Positions 1 through 11,275 are shown, counted from the first letter of the stretch. The stretch is DNA of 64,000 nt from Clostridia bacterium (GCA_017524665.1 JAFXVF010000016.1:1-64000); one strand, 5' to 3'. The notes: a model not told the origin generated them from the letters alone. Numbers and translations are program-made.

Positions 1-62
1 ATTAAAAATGAATTTTAAAAATTTAAAAAATATTTTTTGATAAAAAAATTAAAGGAGAAAAA

Positions 63-722
63 ATGAAAAAAATTATTATCTATTTTTTAATATTTTTTTT
101 AATATTTTTATTTATTTTTTTAGGAATAAATTTTTTTATAATTTTTTCTACAAATAATAAAATAATAAAAAATAATAATTTTTCAGAATTAAATAATATA
201 GATGCAATTATTATTTTAGGTGCAGGTATATGGGGGGACAAGCCTAGCCCAATGTTAGAAGATAGACTTAATGAAGGAATTAAATTATATAAGGCAGGTG
301 TTGCAAAGAAAATAATAATGAGCGGGGACCATGGAACAGAAGAATATGATGAAGTAAATATTATGAAAAAATATGCAATAGAAGCTGGTGTTCCATCAGA
401 AGATATTTTTATGGACCATGCAGGTTTTTCTACTTATGAAAGTATGTATAGGGCAAAAGAAATATTCGGAACTAAAAAAATTGTAGTTGTTACTCAGGAA
501 TATCATTTATATAGAGCATTATATACTGCAAACGCACTTGGCATTGAAGCATATGGTTCACCATCAGATCCAAGAAAATATTCAGGACAAATATTTAGAG
601 AAATTAGAGAAATTTTAGCAAGAGATAAGGACTTTTTTCAATGTATTTTTAAACCAAAACCAACTCTTTTAGGAGAGTCAATAGAAGTAAGTGGAAATGG
701 AGATATAACAAACGATAAATAA
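63..722 (+). CDS. SanA/ElyC/YdcF (DUF218) family membrane-anchored protein
   Basis: 219 aa. Residues 4-32 form one strongly hydrophobic N-terminal segment, so the protein is probably membrane-anchored with the rest outside. The remainder is a DUF218 domain: it opens with AIIILGAG near residue 49 and holds the conserved MLEDRLNEG and later VTQEYHLYRA motifs. The E. coli relatives SanA and ElyC affect the cell envelope, but the reaction is not settled, so only the family is called. AAAGGAG lies just before the ATG. No partner gene is visible upstream because the window begins here. Confidence 0.8.
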   Translation: MKKIIIYFLIFFLIFLFIFLGINFFIIFSTNNKIIKNNNFSELNNIDAIIILGAGIWGDKPSPMLEDRLNEGIKLYKAGVAKKIIMSGDHGTEEYDEVNIMKKYAIEAGVPSEDIFMDHAGFSTYESMYRAKEIFGTKKIVVVTQEYHLYRALYTANALGIEAYGSPSDPRKYSGQIFREIREILARDKDFFQCIFKPKPTLLGESIEVSGNGDITNDK

Positions 723-796
723 AATATTGCATTTAAATTTTTAGAATGCTATAAATTTTGTAAAAGAACTATATATAATTAGGAAGGAAAAAAGGA

Positions 797-2219
797 ATGA
801 AAAACAAAAGCCAAATTATAAAAAATGAAAAACACTATATTAAGATGAAAGAAAAAAACTTGAAAAGTAAGAGCGGTATTACATTAGTTGCATTAGTAAT
901 AACTGTAATTGTACTTCTTATTTTAGCAGGAACTGCTATAGCGATGGGATTAAATCAAGGAGAGCTTTTTAGTAAAACGAATGATTCGGTAGAGAAATGG
1001 AATGAGGGTGCTAAAAAAGAGCAACAAACTGTACAGGAAACTATACAATATTTAACTCCATCAATGCCTACAGGAATAAAAAAAGTAGCATTTTATGGCA
1101 ATGGCAATAATTCAACTTTAATTGTTCAGGCAACAGGTGGATTTGCATATAAATACAGACTTGCTGGAGAAACACAATGGTCAGAAACGATACCAAACGG
1201 ACAAGATTACGAAATAACAGGATTAGTTGAGAACCAAACATATACAGTAGAAGCAATTTGTGTAGACTTTTTTGGAGAAGAAGGAACAGATATTAAATCA
1301 GAAAATATTAAAGTTGCCTATGAGGGAAGAATAGGAGAATATGTACATTATGAAGTTCCTTTAGGGATCGGGCCAACAACTGGAGAAGATGCATATAGCA
1401 AAGACTGGGGAGTTTTCTATGAAGATGAGATAAATGGATGGACATATTTAATTGCAGCAGATTTTGTACCACATACAATAGGAGAAAGTGAAAATACAAT
1501 ATATGAAACAGCAATTGCAAATGCACACTTACACAGTGAAGAAACATATTTAGTATACCGGAGTAATGACTGAGATTGTTGCGCAAAATGTTATTGCAGA
1601 GATTAGCTCAGAAACGAGAATAAGAAATAGGTTAAGCTGGAATGGTGAAATTACAAAATCAAAACATAAAGTTACTGCATTTTTATTAGACCCAGTGGCA
1701 TGGAGTGGATATGTATTAAAAAATGCACAAGGAACAGCCCCGTATGATAATAGCATTCAAGCAGCTGGAGCACCAACAGTAGATTTATGGGTAGCAAGTT
1801 GGAAACAAATGGGCTATACACCAATATACCTTTCAACAAATGCTGCAGATGAAGCAACTAATAGTGCTATACAACAAGTAGGCTCTGGTTATTTCGCAAG
1901 TATCGAGAATCCACCTGCTTCAAGTCCAGTTTCAGTAGATGTTTCTGCAATGCCAAACACAGGATTGAATAATAAAGTATTCTTTCCACGACAAGAAAGT
2001 GCAGAAGGCAATTGCAGTTCATATTTACTTGCAGCACCATCAGCTTATAGCAGCAATGGCAATATGTTGCGTGTTTCAGTCGGTGGAAAAATATTATCAA
2101 ATACAACTTATGGTACAAAGATTTATGGCTTACGACCAATAGTATCGTTGAATACAAGCCTAATTGGGGAAGATAGTACTTCAGCAATATATTATACAGG
2201 TGTAAATATAAATGAATAA
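797..2219 (+). CDS. Pilin-like surface protein with +1 frameshift at CGG
   Basis: 473 aa if one base is skipped at 1559. Residues about 30-55 (GITLVALVITVIVLLILAG) are the prepilin-type N-terminus common in Clostridia, after a basic leader. A fibronectin-III-like stretch follows (residues about 95-155), then an extracellular C-terminal half ending in RPIVSLNTSL. The zero frame stops at 1573, but the frame starting with GTA after CGGA runs without a break to 2219. The junction reads LVY-G-VMTEI. AGGAAGG precedes the ATG at 797. The role (pseudopilin, adhesin) is inferred. A strong terminator follows at 2226. Confidence 0.8.
1559..1562 (+). other. +1 frameshift site CGGA (pilin-like gene)
   Basis: In-frame CGG after TAC. 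Zero-frame reading ends 4 codons later. Skipping C gives GGA (Gly, residue 255) and joins the two halves. No Shine-Dalgarno-like stimulator is seen upstream. Confidence 0.8.
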
Positions 2220-2225
2220 ATAAAA

Positions 2226-2258
2226 ACAACTGGAATTGATTATTCCAGTTGTTTTTTT
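2226..2258 (+). terminator. Bidirectional intrinsic terminator
   Basis: An 11-bp stem (ACAACTGGAAT with ATTCCAGTTGT), a 5-nt loop and a T run. The A run on the left lets it also serve the convergent gene that ends at 2265. Confidence 0.9.
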
Positions 2259-2264
2259 ATAAAA

Positions 2265-5200
2265 TTATACTTTAGCTGTATCTTTTTTTGTTTCATTTTC
2301 TTTTTTAACTGCTTTTCTTTGACGTGATTGCTGTTTTAAATTATCTTTTGCAACTGTCATAAGAAGCTTAATTCTGTTAGTTTGGTTTGATTCGCTTGCG
2401 CCTGGATCATAGTCTACTGGTGCTATATTTGCTTCTGGGTATTTTTCTCTAATTGCTTTTATTACACCTTTTCCTACAACGTGGTTTGGCAAGCATGCAA
2501 AAGGTTGAACACAAATAATATTAGTAATTCCATGTTCCATATATTCTATCATTTCTGCTGTTAGGAACCATCCTTCACCAGTTTGATTTCCTATTGATAA
2601 AACATCTTTTACTTGTGTTTCTAGATGCCAAATATCACATGGTGGCATATATCCTTTTTCAGATTTTGCTAAAGCAATTTTCATATCTTTTTCTAAAATA
2701 TCAATTAATTTTATTGCCATTTTAAATATATTTGCTTTAGTTTTATCTGTTTTTAAAAGTGTATTAAATGTAATTTTATGTGTTGCCATAAATTTTACAA
2801 ATCCCATAAAATCAGGAAGAATTACTTCTGCGCCTTCTTTTTCTAGAAGATTTGCAACAAAGTTATTTCCAAATGGGTGATATTTAATTAATACCTCACC
2901 AACAATACCAACTTTTGGTTTTACTTTTGATGTGTCTAATTCTATTTTTTCAAAATCTTCAACTATTTGGTAAATGCTTTTTCTAAATTCTCTATTTGTA
3001 GAATCTACTACAAGTTTTTTGCACTTATCCATCCATTCATCAAATAGTTTTTGTGTTTCACCGTGACAAACTTCATAAACTCTATTTTTTGTAAGCATTT
3101 TTTGTAATAAATCTGCATAAACTATAGCTTTTAAAAGTTTTTCTGCAAGTGAAATTGTAAGCTTAAATCCAGGGTTTTTCTCCATTCCAACAACATTAAA
3201 TGATATAACTGGAACTTGGCTAAAACCTGCATCTTTTAAAGCTTTTCTAATAAATCCAATATAGTTTGTTGCTCTACATCCACCACCAGTTTGAGACATT
3301 ATTATTGCAGTTTTATTTGGGTCATATTTTCCAGATTCTAATGCTTCAATAAATTGTCCAGTTGTAAGGATTGATGGATAGCATGCATCATTATTTACGT
3401 ATTTTAATCCAGTTTCTACTGTGTTTGGTGTGCACTCACGAAGTAGTTCAATTTTATATCCTTCAGACCTTACGGCAGATTCAATTAGCTCGAAATGAAT
3501 AGGTGCCATTTGAGGCATTAATATTGTGTATTTTTTCTTCATTTCTTCAGTAAATGGTATCTTTATTTGTGCATAATTTCCACTACCGGTTTGGCTTTCT
3601 TTTAGCCTTTTATTCATGCTTGCAAGCAATGAACGAATACGAATTCTAACTGCTCCTAAGTTGTTTACTTCATCTATTTTTATTAATGTATACATCTTGT
3701 TGTAGCTTGATAAAATTTCTTCAACTTGATCTGTTGTAACCGCATCAACACCACAACCAAATGAGTTTAATTGCACAAGTTCTAGGTTTGGTTTCTTTCC
3801 AACAACTTCTGCTGCAGCATATAATCTTGCGTGGAATACCCATTGGTCAACAACACGAATTGGCCTTTTTGCTTCTCCTAAGTGTGAAATAGAGTCTTCT
3901 GTTAAAACACATAATCCAAGTGAATTAATTAAAGTGTCTATTCCATGGTTTATTTCAGGGTCTACATGATATGGCCTTCCGGCTAAAACTATACCTTTTA
4001 AATTATTTTTTTCAATATATTTTAATGCTTCTTCACCTTTAGTACGGACATCTTGTTTAAATTTACGATATTCTTTTTCTGCTTTTTCTCCAGCAGATAA
4101 AAGCTCTTTTTTGCTAAATTTATATTGTTTAAATTCATCTAATTCAAGAATTCTTGTAGCTAGATTTTTAGAATCTAGTGGTAAGAACGGATTTAAAAAT
4201 GTGATATCACCTTTTTTTAGTTCTTCAACATTGTTCTTTAAAACTTCTGAATATGAGATAACTATTGGGCAGTTATAGTGGTTATCTGCCTTTTCATATT
4301 CTTTTCTTGAATATGGAATACAAGGATAGAAAATTGTTTTTACTCCTTGTTCTAATAGGCTTACTATATGCCCATGAGAAAGTTTTGCTGGGTAGCAAAC
4401 AGACTCTGAAGGCATTGATTCTATACCTTTTTCATATGTTTTACGATTACTTTTTTCTGATAAAACAACTCTAAAACCAAGGTTTGTAAAGAATGTGAAC
4501 CAGAAAGGATAATCTTCATACATATTAAGCACACGTGGAATTCCAATTATACCACGAGGTGCTTTATCTTCTGGTAAAGGCTCATAATTAAATAATCTTT
4601 CAAATTTATATTTATATAAGTTTGGTAAATCTGAATGTGTTACATCAAGCCCGCTACCACGCTCGCAACGGTTACCAGAGATAAATCTTTTCCCATTGCT
4701 AAATTTATTTATTGTAAGAAGACAGTTATTTTCGCATCTTCCACAACGTGCATGTGTTATATCAATTTTTAATTGGTCTAATTCATCAGCTTTTAACATT
4801 GTTGAATAGTATTCCATATCAAAGTTTGCTTCATACTGTTCCTTTGATAAAAGCGCCATTCCGTAAGCTCCCATAAGACCAGCTATATCAGGACGAATTA
4901 CATCTTGACCAACTATTTTTTCAAAACTACGAAGTACAGCATCATTATAAAAAGTACCACCTTGTACTACAATATGCTCTCCAAGTGTTTTTACATCTCT
5001 TACCTTCATAACTTTTTGAATAGCATTTTTAACAACTGAATATGAAAGACCTGCAGAAATATCACCTACTGTATATCCTTCTTTTTGTGCTTGTTTAATT
5101 TTTGAATTCATAAACACAGTACATCTTGAACCTAAGTCAACAGGCCTCTTTGCACTTAATGCTTCTTTTACAAAATCTTCTATTGAAAGGTTTAAACTTT

Positions 5201-6572
5201 TTGCAAATGTTTGAATAAATGAACCGCAACCTGAAGAACATGCTTCATTTAGCATGATATTATCTATAACATGATTCTTCATTTTAATGTATTTCATGTC
5301 TTGACCACCAATATCTACGATACTGGTTACATCAGGCATAAATTCTTTTGCTGCTGTATAATGTGCTATTGTTTCTATTTCATTTAAATCAATGTTTAAA
5401 GCAGTTTGTACAAGTTTTTCACCATATCCAGTGATTCCGCTATAACGTACTTTTGCAGTTGCAGGTAGCTTTGCATATAATTTCTTAAGCATTGAAATAA
5501 CACTTTTTAATGGGTTTCCTTGGTTGCTTCCATAATCTGAATAATATAGTTTTTTCTCTCTATCTATAACAACTAATTTTGTTGTAGTAGAACCCGCATC
5601 TATCCCTACAAAGCAATCTCCAGTTAATGTGCTTAAATCTTTTTTCTCAACAGATGCTTTTGCATGGCGTGCTTTAAATTCATTGTATTCTTTTTCATTT
5701 TTAAATAATGGCTCTAAAGGCAGTGACGTATTGTCAACGGACTCCCTTAATACAGCTATTTTTTCTTCTAATTGTTTGCATGTTATTGGTTCAGTTTCTA
5801 ACGAATCAAGTGCTGCACCTTTTGCAACTAAAAGGTGTGCATCTTCTGGAACTATTATTTCATCTGGTTTTAAATCAAGTGTTTCTATAAAACGTCTACG
5901 TAGTTCTGGTAAATAGCTTAAAGGACCACCCAGAAATGCTACTTTTCCACGAATTGGTCTACCACAAGCAAGACCACTTATTGTTTGATTTACAACAGCT
6001 TGAAAAATTGATGCTGCAATATCTTCTTTACGAGATCCTTCATTTAATAATGGCTGTACGTCAGTTTTTGCAAAAACACCACAGCGTGAAGCTATTGGAT
6101 ATATTGTTGTGTAATTTTTTGCAAGTTCATTTAATCCTGCTGTATCTGTATTTAAAAGTGATGCCATTTGGTCTAAGAATGCACCAGTACCTCCAGCACA
6201 AGTACCGTTCATACGTTGTTCTATAAATTTATCAAAATATATAATTTTAGCGTCTTCTCCGCCAAGCTCTATTACAACATCTGTTTCAGGTATGTAATTT
6301 TCAACTGCTCTTTTGCAAGAAACAACTTCTTGAATAAAAGGCACGTCTAAAAAGCCAGCTGCAGACATTGCACCTGAACCTGTTAGGGCAATAGTAAATT
6401 TGGCATCTGAAAAACGCTTTTTTAAATCTTCTAATACATTACAAACTGTATTTTTTGTATCAGAAAAATGCCTTGTGTAGCTTGTGTAAAGCACATTAAG
6501 ACCTTCATCCATTACAACTATTTTTACAGTTGTAGAACCTACATCTAGTCCTACATGGTAAGTTTTATTCAT
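2265..6572 (-). CDS. Fused 2-hydroxyacyl-CoA dehydratase activase (BadF/BadG/HgdC type)
   Basis: 1435 aa. Start set at 6572 ([10 protein letters not shown]) because AGGAG lies just upstream; the reading frame stays open further back without a site. Two ASKHA-type ATPase domains lie in tandem ([10 protein letters not shown] near residue 7; [10 protein letters not shown] near residue 325), each with cysteines in [10 protein letters not shown] and ACSSGCGS, the type that bridges a [4Fe-4S] cluster in HgdC. The second half is DUF2229 plus a HgdB-like dehydratase region with many cysteines. Activases use ATP to inject an electron into 2-hydroxyacyl-CoA dehydratases. The substrate here is unknown and no separate dehydratase is adjacent. 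It contains no in-frame CGG in over 1400 codons. Confidence 0.85.
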   Translation of the reverse strand: MNKTYHVGLDVGSTTVKIVVMDEGLNVLYTSYTRHFSDTKNTVCNVLEDLKKRFSDAKFTIALTGSGAMSAAGFLDVPFIQEVVSCKRAVENYIPETDVVIELGGEDAKIIYFDKFIEQRMNGTCAGGTGAFLDQMASLLNTDTAGLNELAKNYTTIYPIASRCGVFAKTDVQPLLNEGSRKEDIAASIFQAVVNQTISGLACGRPIRGKVAFLGGPLSYLPELRRRFIETLDLKPDEIIVPEDAHLLVAKGAALDSLETEPITCKQLEEKIAVLRESVDNTSLPLEPLFKNEKEYNEFKARHAKASVEKKDLSTLTGDCFVGIDAGSTTTKLVVIDREKKLYYSDYGSNQGNPLKSVISMLKKLYAKLPATAKVRYSGITGYGEKLVQTALNIDLNEIETIAHYTAAKEFMPDVTSIVDIGGQDMKYIKMKNHVIDNIMLNEACSSGCGSFIQTFAKSLNLSIEDFVKEALSAKRPVDLGSRCTVFMNSKIKQAQKEGYTVGDISAGLSYSVVKNAIQKVMKVRDVKTLGEHIVVQGGTFYNDAVLRSFEKIVGQDVIRPDIAGLMGAYGMALLSKEQYEANFDMEYYSTMLKADELDQLKIDITHARCGRCENNCLLTINKFSNGKRFISGNRCERGSGLDVTHSDLPNLYKYKFERLFNYEPLPEDKAPRGIIGIPRVLNMYEDYPFWFTFFTNLGFRVVLSEKSNRKTYEKGIESMPSESVCYPAKLSHGHIVSLLEQGVKTIFYPCIPYSRKEYEKADNHYNCPIVISYSEVLKNNVEELKKGDITFLNPFLPLDSKNLATRILELDEFKQYKFSKKELLSAGEKAEKEYRKFKQDVRTKGEEALKYIEKNNLKGIVLAGRPYHVDPEINHGIDTLINSLGLCVLTEDSISHLGEAKRPIRVVDQWVFHARLYAAAEVVGKKPNLELVQLNSFGCGVDAVTTDQVEEILSSYNKMYTLIKIDEVNNLGAVRIRIRSLLASMNKRLKESQTGSGNYAQIKIPFTEEMKKKYTILMPQMAPIHFELIESAVRSEGYKIELLRECTPNTVETGLKYVNNDACYPSILTTGQFIEALESGKYDPNKTAIIMSQTGGGCRATNYIGFIRKALKDAGFSQVPVISFNVVGMEKNPGFKLTISLAEKLLKAIVYADLLQKMLTKNRVYEVCHGETQKLFDEWMDKCKKLVVDSTNREFRKSIYQIVEDFEKIELDTSKVKPKVGIVGEVLIKYHPFGNNFVANLLEKEGAEVILPDFMGFVKFMATHKITFNTLLKTDKTKANIFKMAIKLIDILEKDMKIALAKSEKGYMPPCDIWHLETQVKDVLSIGNQTGEGWFLTAEMIEYMEHGITNIICVQPFACLPNHVVGKGVIKAIREKYPEANIAPVDYDPGASESNQTNRIKLLMTVAKDNLKQQSRQRKAVKKENETKKDTAKV

Positions 6573-6771
6573 GTATCTTTGCTCCTTTAGTATTATTAAA
6601 TTTGCACACCTTATTTTATACTTAAAATACTGTTTTGTCAATGCAAGAAAATGGCAATTCCGTAGGAGAGGGGGGCTTACGTTTTATATAATATTTAATA
6701 AATATAGACAAAAATAAAAAAATGTGATAAAAGAAAAATAACGACATTTTATATAGAAAAGAGTGATACAA

Positions 6772-7365
6772 ATGAAGCAAGAAGAAAAACAAAAAGTAAA
6801 ACTTATTAAATTAGTAGTTCCATTAATAATAATAGTGGTGGCATTACTGTTTGGAATAATAACAAAAGATGATATTTATGCTGCAGTTGAAAAAGGATTT
6901 TCAGAAAAGACAAATAAAACTTCAAGCAAAACAAACGAAACAGCTACTACAGGTAAAATAAGTAAGACTTATTTTGAAGTATTAAAAGTTGTAGATGGGG
7001 ATACTATTCAAATTGATTATAATGGGACAAAAGAAAGAGTAAGACTTATTGGTGTAGATACTCCTGAAAGTGTTCATCCAGATGAAAATAAGAATACCGA
7101 AAATGGTAAAAAAGCTTCTGAATATACTAAAAATTTATTAACAGGTAAAAAGGTTCAGCTAGAATTAGATGTTCAAGAAAGAGACAAATATGGAAGAATT
7201 TTAGCATATGTATATTTAGATGGAAAAATGGTTAATAAAAAATTGCTAGAAGATGGATACGCGCAAGTTGCAACATATCCGCCAAACATAAAATATGTAA
7301 AAGAATTTTTAAAAATACAAGAAAAAGCAAAAGAGCAGAATAAGGGACTCTGGGGAGAAGAATAA
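6772..7365 (+). CDS. Membrane-anchored or secreted thermonuclease-like nuclease (SNase domain)
   Basis: About 197 aa. Hydrophobic segment near residues 14-32, a Lys/Thr/Ser-rich linker, then a staphylococcal-nuclease domain: VVDGDTIQI, RVRLIGVDTPES and RDKYGRILAYV hold the Asp, Arg and Glu positions of the family active site. It should act outside the cell on DNA or RNA. An in-frame GTG lies at 6763, but the ATG at 6772 is preferred by spacing from AGAGTG. Monocistronic by position. Confidence 0.85.
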   Translation: MKQEEKQKVKLIKLVVPLIIIVVALLFGIITKDDIYAAVEKGFSEKTNKTSSKTNETATTGKISKTYFEVLKVVDGDTIQIDYNGTKERVRLIGVDTPESVHPDENKNTENGKKASEYTKNLLTGKKVQLELDVQERDKYGRILAYVYLDGKMVNKKLLEDGYAQVATYPPNIKYVKEFLKIQEKAKEQNKGLWGEE

Positions 7366-7425
7366 AAGTTCTAAAAATTTCTTGCCATTCATATAGTGTA
7401 CAAACTTATATTTAAGGGAGGACAT

Positions 7426-7968
7426 ATGAAGGGCAAGATTTTTTTATGTGTAATAATAATTGCGTTATTAATATTTTCAATTTTTATATTAATGCAAAAT
7501 AATACAGAAGAAGAGATTATAGAATATACACCAGAAGAAGAAATTAGTGAAGAACAGACAAGAAAAACCTTAGTAACTCTGTATTTTCTAAATAAAGAAA
7601 CAAATGACCTTATGCCAGAAGCAAGGCTAGTAGATGCAAAAATTTTAGTTAATAATCCATATGAAAGCCTTGTAAATCTACTATTAGAAGGGCCTAAAAA
7701 TGATAAATTACAATCAGTAATTCCAGCTAAAACAAAGCTTAATAAAGCTTATCTTGAAGGTAACACAGCAGTTGTAGATCTTAGTACAGATTTTATTAAA
7801 GACATCAATTTAGGAGCTGAAGCAGAAAGCAAAATAGTGTATTCCATAGTAAATACACTTGTAGAATTAACCGAAATAGATTCTGTAAAAATATTAATTG
7901 ATGGTAAAGAAGGCTGTGCGTTTTATGATAAAGCAATTAACTTTAAAAGTGCATTTGTAAGGATATAG
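7426..7968 (+). CDS. GerMN-domain protein, membrane-anchored
   Basis: 180 aa. Residues 4-24 are a signal-anchor, followed by an acidic Glu-rich linker and a GerMN (Gmad) domain (about residues 60-175: VTLYFLN at the start, NLLLEGP and LNKAYLEGNTAVVDLS inside). In Bacillus, GerM is a sporulation and germination lipoprotein; other GerMN proteins are exported with unknown roles. No lipobox Cys is visible here. The start is fixed by GGGAGG seven bases before the ATG. Lies just upstream of trmN-rsmI and spmAB. Confidence 0.75.
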   Translation: MKGKIFLCVIIIALLIFSIFILMQNNTEEEIIEYTPEEEISEEQTRKTLVTLYFLNKETNDLMPEARLVDAKILVNNPYESLVNLLLEGPKNDKLQSVIPAKTKLNKAYLEGNTAVVDLSTDFIKDINLGAEAESKIVYSIVNTLVELTEIDSVKILIDGKEGCAFYDKAINFKSAFVRI

Positions 7969-8017
7969 AAAATATGGTATAATACAAGGCATAGAGGAGT
8001 TTAAAAGGTGAAATAAA

Positions 8018-8777
8018 ATGACTGATAAAGTAAAAATAAATGACAATGAAAGAGTAGATGACCTACAACTTAATGGTTTAAAAATTATTCAAAATGAAGA
8101 TGCATTTTGCTATGGAATAGATAGTGTTCTATTATCAGACTTTGCAAAAGAAATAAAAGACAATAGCAATGTTTTAGACCTAGGAACTGGAAATGGGATA
8201 ATTGGTCTACTTCTTTTGCGGGAAAGTAAATTTAAAAAATGTAACAGGAATTGAAGTTCAAGCTGATGTTTGTGAAATGGCAAAAAGAAGCATAATGCTA
8301 AATAATCTTAAAAATAAATTTCAAATTGTTAACGGAGATATTAAAAATATAAAAGAACTTGTAGAGCCTGAAAGCTTTGATGCCGTAGTAACAAATCCAC
8401 CATATAAAAGAAAAAATAGTGGAGTTACAAACGAAAGCTATACTAAATTAATAGCAAGACATGAAATATTGTGCAATCTTCAAGATGTTATAAAAGCCGC
8501 ATTTTTTGCACTAAAAGAAAAAGGCAGCTTTTATATGATACATAGGCCAGAAAGAATTGTAGATATAATGCATGCAATGAGAGAAAATAGAATCGAGCCA
8601 AAAATTATAAGGTTTATTCAACCAAAAGAAGGGAAAAAACCGAACCTTGTTTTAGTAAAAGGTGTTAAATATGGCAACCCATTTTTACAGGTCCCAGAGC
8701 CTTTAATTGTATATAATATAGATGGTTCATATACAGACGAAATAAAAAAGATTTATGGAATAAATAAAGGAGAATAA
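8018..8777 (+). CDS. trmN: tRNA1(Val) A37 N6-methyltransferase-like (TrmN/YabB), +1 frameshift at CGG
   Basis: 252 aa after one skipped base at 8219. Residues 54-60 (DLGTGNG) are the SAM-binding motif and 126-129 (NPPY) the N6-adenine methyltransferase catalytic motif. The zero frame ends at 8254 after 78 aa and loses NPPY; the rest lies in the +1 frame and joins as [16 protein letters not shown], matching family spacing. RsmI follows two bases after the stop, the usual Firmicute pairing of YabB with YabC. RBS is weak (AAAAGGTG). Both halves are needed for activity, so the shift must be passed if the gene is functional. Confidence 0.82.
8219..8222 (+). other. +1 frameshift site CGGG (trmN)
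   Basis: In-frame CGG after TTG. Skipping C gives GGG (Gly, residue 68) directly after the SAM-binding motif. This is the only CGGG among the 12 sites. Confidence 0.82.
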
Positions 8778-8779
8778 TA

Positions 8780-9611
8780 ATGAAAGGAACATTATACTTA
8801 GTTGCAACACCAATAGGAAACTTAGATGATATAACTATAAGAGCACTAAACATTTTAAAAGAAGTTGATATTATTGCTGCTGAAGATACAAGACATACAT
8901 TGCGGATTGCTAAATCATTTTGAAATATCAAAACCACTAATTAGCTATTACAAGCAAATAGAAATAGAGAAATCAGATGCTTTATTAGAAAAAATAGAAG
9001 AAGGTAAAAATATTGCTTTAGTTTCTGATGCTGGAACTCCAGGAATATCTGATCCAGGTGAGGTAATTGTAAGAAAGGCAATCGAAAGAGGAATAAATGT
9101 TGTGCCAGTTCCGGGAGCATGTGCTGCAATCAACGCGATTATTGCATCTGGCCTAAGCACGGACGAGTTTTGCTTTATAGGTTTTTTACCTGTAAATGCT
9201 AGTGAAAAAAGAAAAAAATTAGAAGAAAACAAAAACGAAACAAAAACTCTTATATTTTATGAAGCACCACACAAGCTTATTAAAACACTAGAAACAATGC
9301 TTGAAGTATTAGGAGATAGGAAAGCTGTTGTTTGTAAAGAACTAACCAAAATACATGAAAATTTTGAAAGAGATAATCTTTCTAATTTGGTTAAAAATAT
9401 TACTGAGCCAAAAGGAGAATATGTTGTAATTATAGAAGGCGCAGATAAAAGCAAAGAGGATGTTGAAGTAGAAAACAGAAATAAGATGAGCCTAGAAGAA
9501 CATTACAAATATTACGAAGAAAAAGGATGGGAGAAAAAAGACATTATAAAACAAATTGCAAAAGAGAGAAATGTAAATAAAAACGAAATATATAAACATT
9601 TTATACAATAA
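8780..9611 (+). CDS. rsmI: 16S rRNA C1402 2'-O-methyltransferase, +1 frameshift at CGG
   Basis: 276 aa after one skipped base at 8903. The start ATG at 8780 ([17 protein letters not shown]) gives the canonical family N-terminus with GGAG upstream. Residues to 41 end in AAEDTRHTL. The zero frame stops at 8923 after 47 aa; the +1 frame continues as [15 protein letters not shown] and carries [22 protein letters not shown] and FYEAPHKL, all typical of RsmI. It methylates the ribose of C1402 in the ribosomal decoding centre. Overlaps no other gene and is followed by a terminator. The residue at the shift varies in the family (Gly, Lys or Arg occur), so this site says little on Gly against Arg. Confidence 0.85.
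8903..8906 (+). other. +1 frameshift site CGGA (rsmI)
   Basis: In-frame CGG after TTG in the highly conserved EDTRHT region. Skipping C yields GGA (Gly, residue 42) and restores the RsmI frame. Confidence 0.85.
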
Positions 9612-9640
9612 AAAAAGACAGCTTTAGCTGCCTTTTTTAT
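9612..9640. terminator. Intrinsic terminator between rsmI and abrB
   Basis: AGACAGC-TTTA-GCTGCCT hairpin flanked by an A run and a T run, so it can serve both convergent genes. Confidence 0.8.
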
Positions 9641-9642
9641 TA

Positions 9643-9888
9643 TTATTTTAAATTTGAAATTTGTTTTGCACATTTTTCACAAATTAATTTATCTTTATAT
9701 TCTACTAACTTCTTTGTGTTTCCACAAAATACGCAAGCAGATTCGTGTTTCTTTAAAACAATTGAAGTTCCGTCAACGAAAATTTCAATTGGATCTTTTT
9801 CCGCAATTTTCAATGAATTTCTTAATTCGATTGGAATAACAACTCTTCCTAATTCATCTACTCTTCTAACGATACCAGTTGATTTCAT
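9643..9888 (-). CDS. abrB: AbrB/SpoVT-family transition-state regulator
   Basis: 81 aa. The N-terminal 50 residues are a swapped-hairpin AbrB DNA-binding domain (STGIVRRVDELGRVVIPIEL). The C-terminal part holds CVFC and CEKC, a putative zinc knuckle often seen in clostridial AbrB proteins. Family members repress stationary-phase and sporulation genes. The strong RBS GGGGGA lies upstream. It has no in-frame CGG; its arginines use AGA, AGG and CGA-type codons. Confidence 0.9.
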   Translation of the reverse strand: MKSTGIVRRVDELGRVVIPIELRNSLKIAEKDPIEIFVDGTSIVLKKHESACVFCGNTKKLVEYKDKLICEKCAKQISNLK

Positions 9889-10072
9889 AAATATTCCCCC
9901 TAACCATATTTACATTACGGACTAATAATACCACAAAAAAGCCCTAAGGTCAAGATAAAAACCAACTTTTTTACAAATTATTACATTTTATTCAGTAAAA
10001 TATTACCAGTGAAAATGTAATAAATAGAGCACTAATTGAATAGTAATTACAAAAAGTTCTTAGAGGGTAAAA

Positions 10073-10650
10073 ATGTTAAATGTTCTCTGGCCAGTGATTA
10101 TAGGTGTTTCATTTATTTTTGGAATTTTAAATGGAAACACTCAAAAGATAAATGAATCAATTTTTAACTCTACAAAAGAAGCGGTTGAACTTTGCATTAA
10201 TTTACTTCGGAACAATTTGTTTATGGAATGGAATAATGAAAATTGCTTCAGAGACGAGCATAATTGTAAAAATAAAAAAACTAATAAGACCAATTATGAG
10301 ATTTCTATTTCCAGACATAAAAGAAAACGAAAAAGCACATGAAGAAATGTCAATGAATATTGTTGCAAATATGATGGGATTAGGAAATGCTGCAACTCCG
10401 CTTGGACTTAAAGCGATGGCTTCACTACAAAAAAATAATGCTAAAAAAGACACATTATCAGATGCTATGATGATGTTTATTGTGCTAAATACGGCATCAA
10501 TTCAAATAATTCCAACTACAGTAATAGCAATTAGAACATCTATGCGGTAGCAAAAGCCCAACTAGCATAATGATACCTGTGTGGGCTGCAACATTGTGTG
10601 CTTTTATTTCAGCAATATTTATGACTAAGATTTTAATAAAAAGGAAATAG
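10073..10650 (+). CDS. spmA: Spore maturation protein A, two +1 frameshifts at CGG
   Basis: 191 aa, close to the family length, only if two bases are skipped (10208 and 10545). Segment 1 (MLNVLWPVIIGVSFIFGILN) is in the first frame, segment 2 (GTICLWNGIMKIASETS through IPTTVIAIRTSM) in the second, and segment 3 (GSKSPTSIMIPVWAATLC) in the third. Both junctions fall on glycines that are conserved in clostridial SpmA. A polytopic membrane protein that, with SpmB, works in spore core dehydration. TTAGAGGG precedes the ATG; spmB begins 3 bases after the stop. With normal decoding only 89 aa would be made. Confidence 0.88.
10208..10211 (+). other. +1 frameshift site CGGA (spmA, first)
   Basis: In-frame CGG after CTT. 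Skipping C gives GGA (Gly, residue 46) and the family motif LLGTICLW. Confidence 0.88.
10545..10548 (+). other. +1 frameshift site CGGT (spmA, second)
   Basis: In-frame CGG after ATG and directly before an in-frame TAG. Skipping C gives GGT (Gly, residue 158) and the conserved GS-x-x-PT motif. Confidence 0.88.
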
Positions 10651-10653
10651 AAA

Positions 10654-11182
10654 ATGGGACTTTTCGAATTTATATCAAATGCTGCAATACCAGGTTTTAT
10701 ACTATTAATAATAGTATATGGGCTAATTGAAAAATGCAAAATCTTTGATGTTTTTTTAGATGGCGCAAAAGAGGGAATAGAAATAGTATTAAAAATTTTT
10801 CCTAGTTTAATAGGTCTTTTCGTTGCTGTGGGAGCATTAAGATGTTCTGGAATACTTGATTTAATAATCAAATTAATAACACCAATTATTAGTTCTTTTT
10901 CAATTCCTGCAGAAATTATGCCACTTGCTTTTTTAAGACCCATTTCTGGAAGCGCATCAATCGCAGTTGCTACGGACATAATGAATACAAGTGGCGTGGA
11001 CTCGACTATTGGGAAGATTGCGTCAACGATTATGGGCTCAACTGAAACAACTTTATATACAATTGCGATATATACTGGAGCATTAAAGATTAAAAAAACA
11101 AGAGGAATTTTACTTGCTGCTTTAGTAGGAGATGTCGTGCGGAATGCTTGTGTCTGTATGGATATGTCGAATTATGTCGTGA
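10654..11182 (+). CDS. spmB: Spore maturation protein B, +1 frameshift at CGG
   Basis: 175 aa, close to the usual SpmB size. Gate-type membrane protein: GFILLIIVYGLIEK near residue 11, AIPGF at the start, then RPISGSASIAVATDIM and GSTETTLYTIAIYTGA. With plain decoding it would run to 11235 with a hydrophilic, family-unlike tail; skipping one base at 11140 gives GDVVGMLVSVWICR and a stop at 11182, which is the normal SpmB C-terminus. Starts 3 bases after spmA, so the two are one operon. This site shows that the shift is also needed where zero-frame reading would not be truncated. Confidence 0.88.
11140..11143 (+). other. +1 frameshift site CGGA (spmB)
   Basis: In-frame CGG after GTG. Skipping C gives GGA (Gly, residue 163), the conserved Gly of the GDVVG motif, and then the normal C-terminus. 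Confidence 0.87.
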
Positions 11183-11275
11183 AGTTTTTATTGACATTTT
11201 TAGGAAATGAATGTAGAATAATTTTAGATTTATAGAATTCTTTAATAATTTTTTTCAAATATTTTAGGAGTCAAA

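Noticed and set aside
8018-11235. Pseudogene decay of trmN, rsmI, spmA and spmB
   Set aside because: No stop codons, other indels or motif losses are seen apart from the CGG sites, and these are conserved core or sporulation genes.
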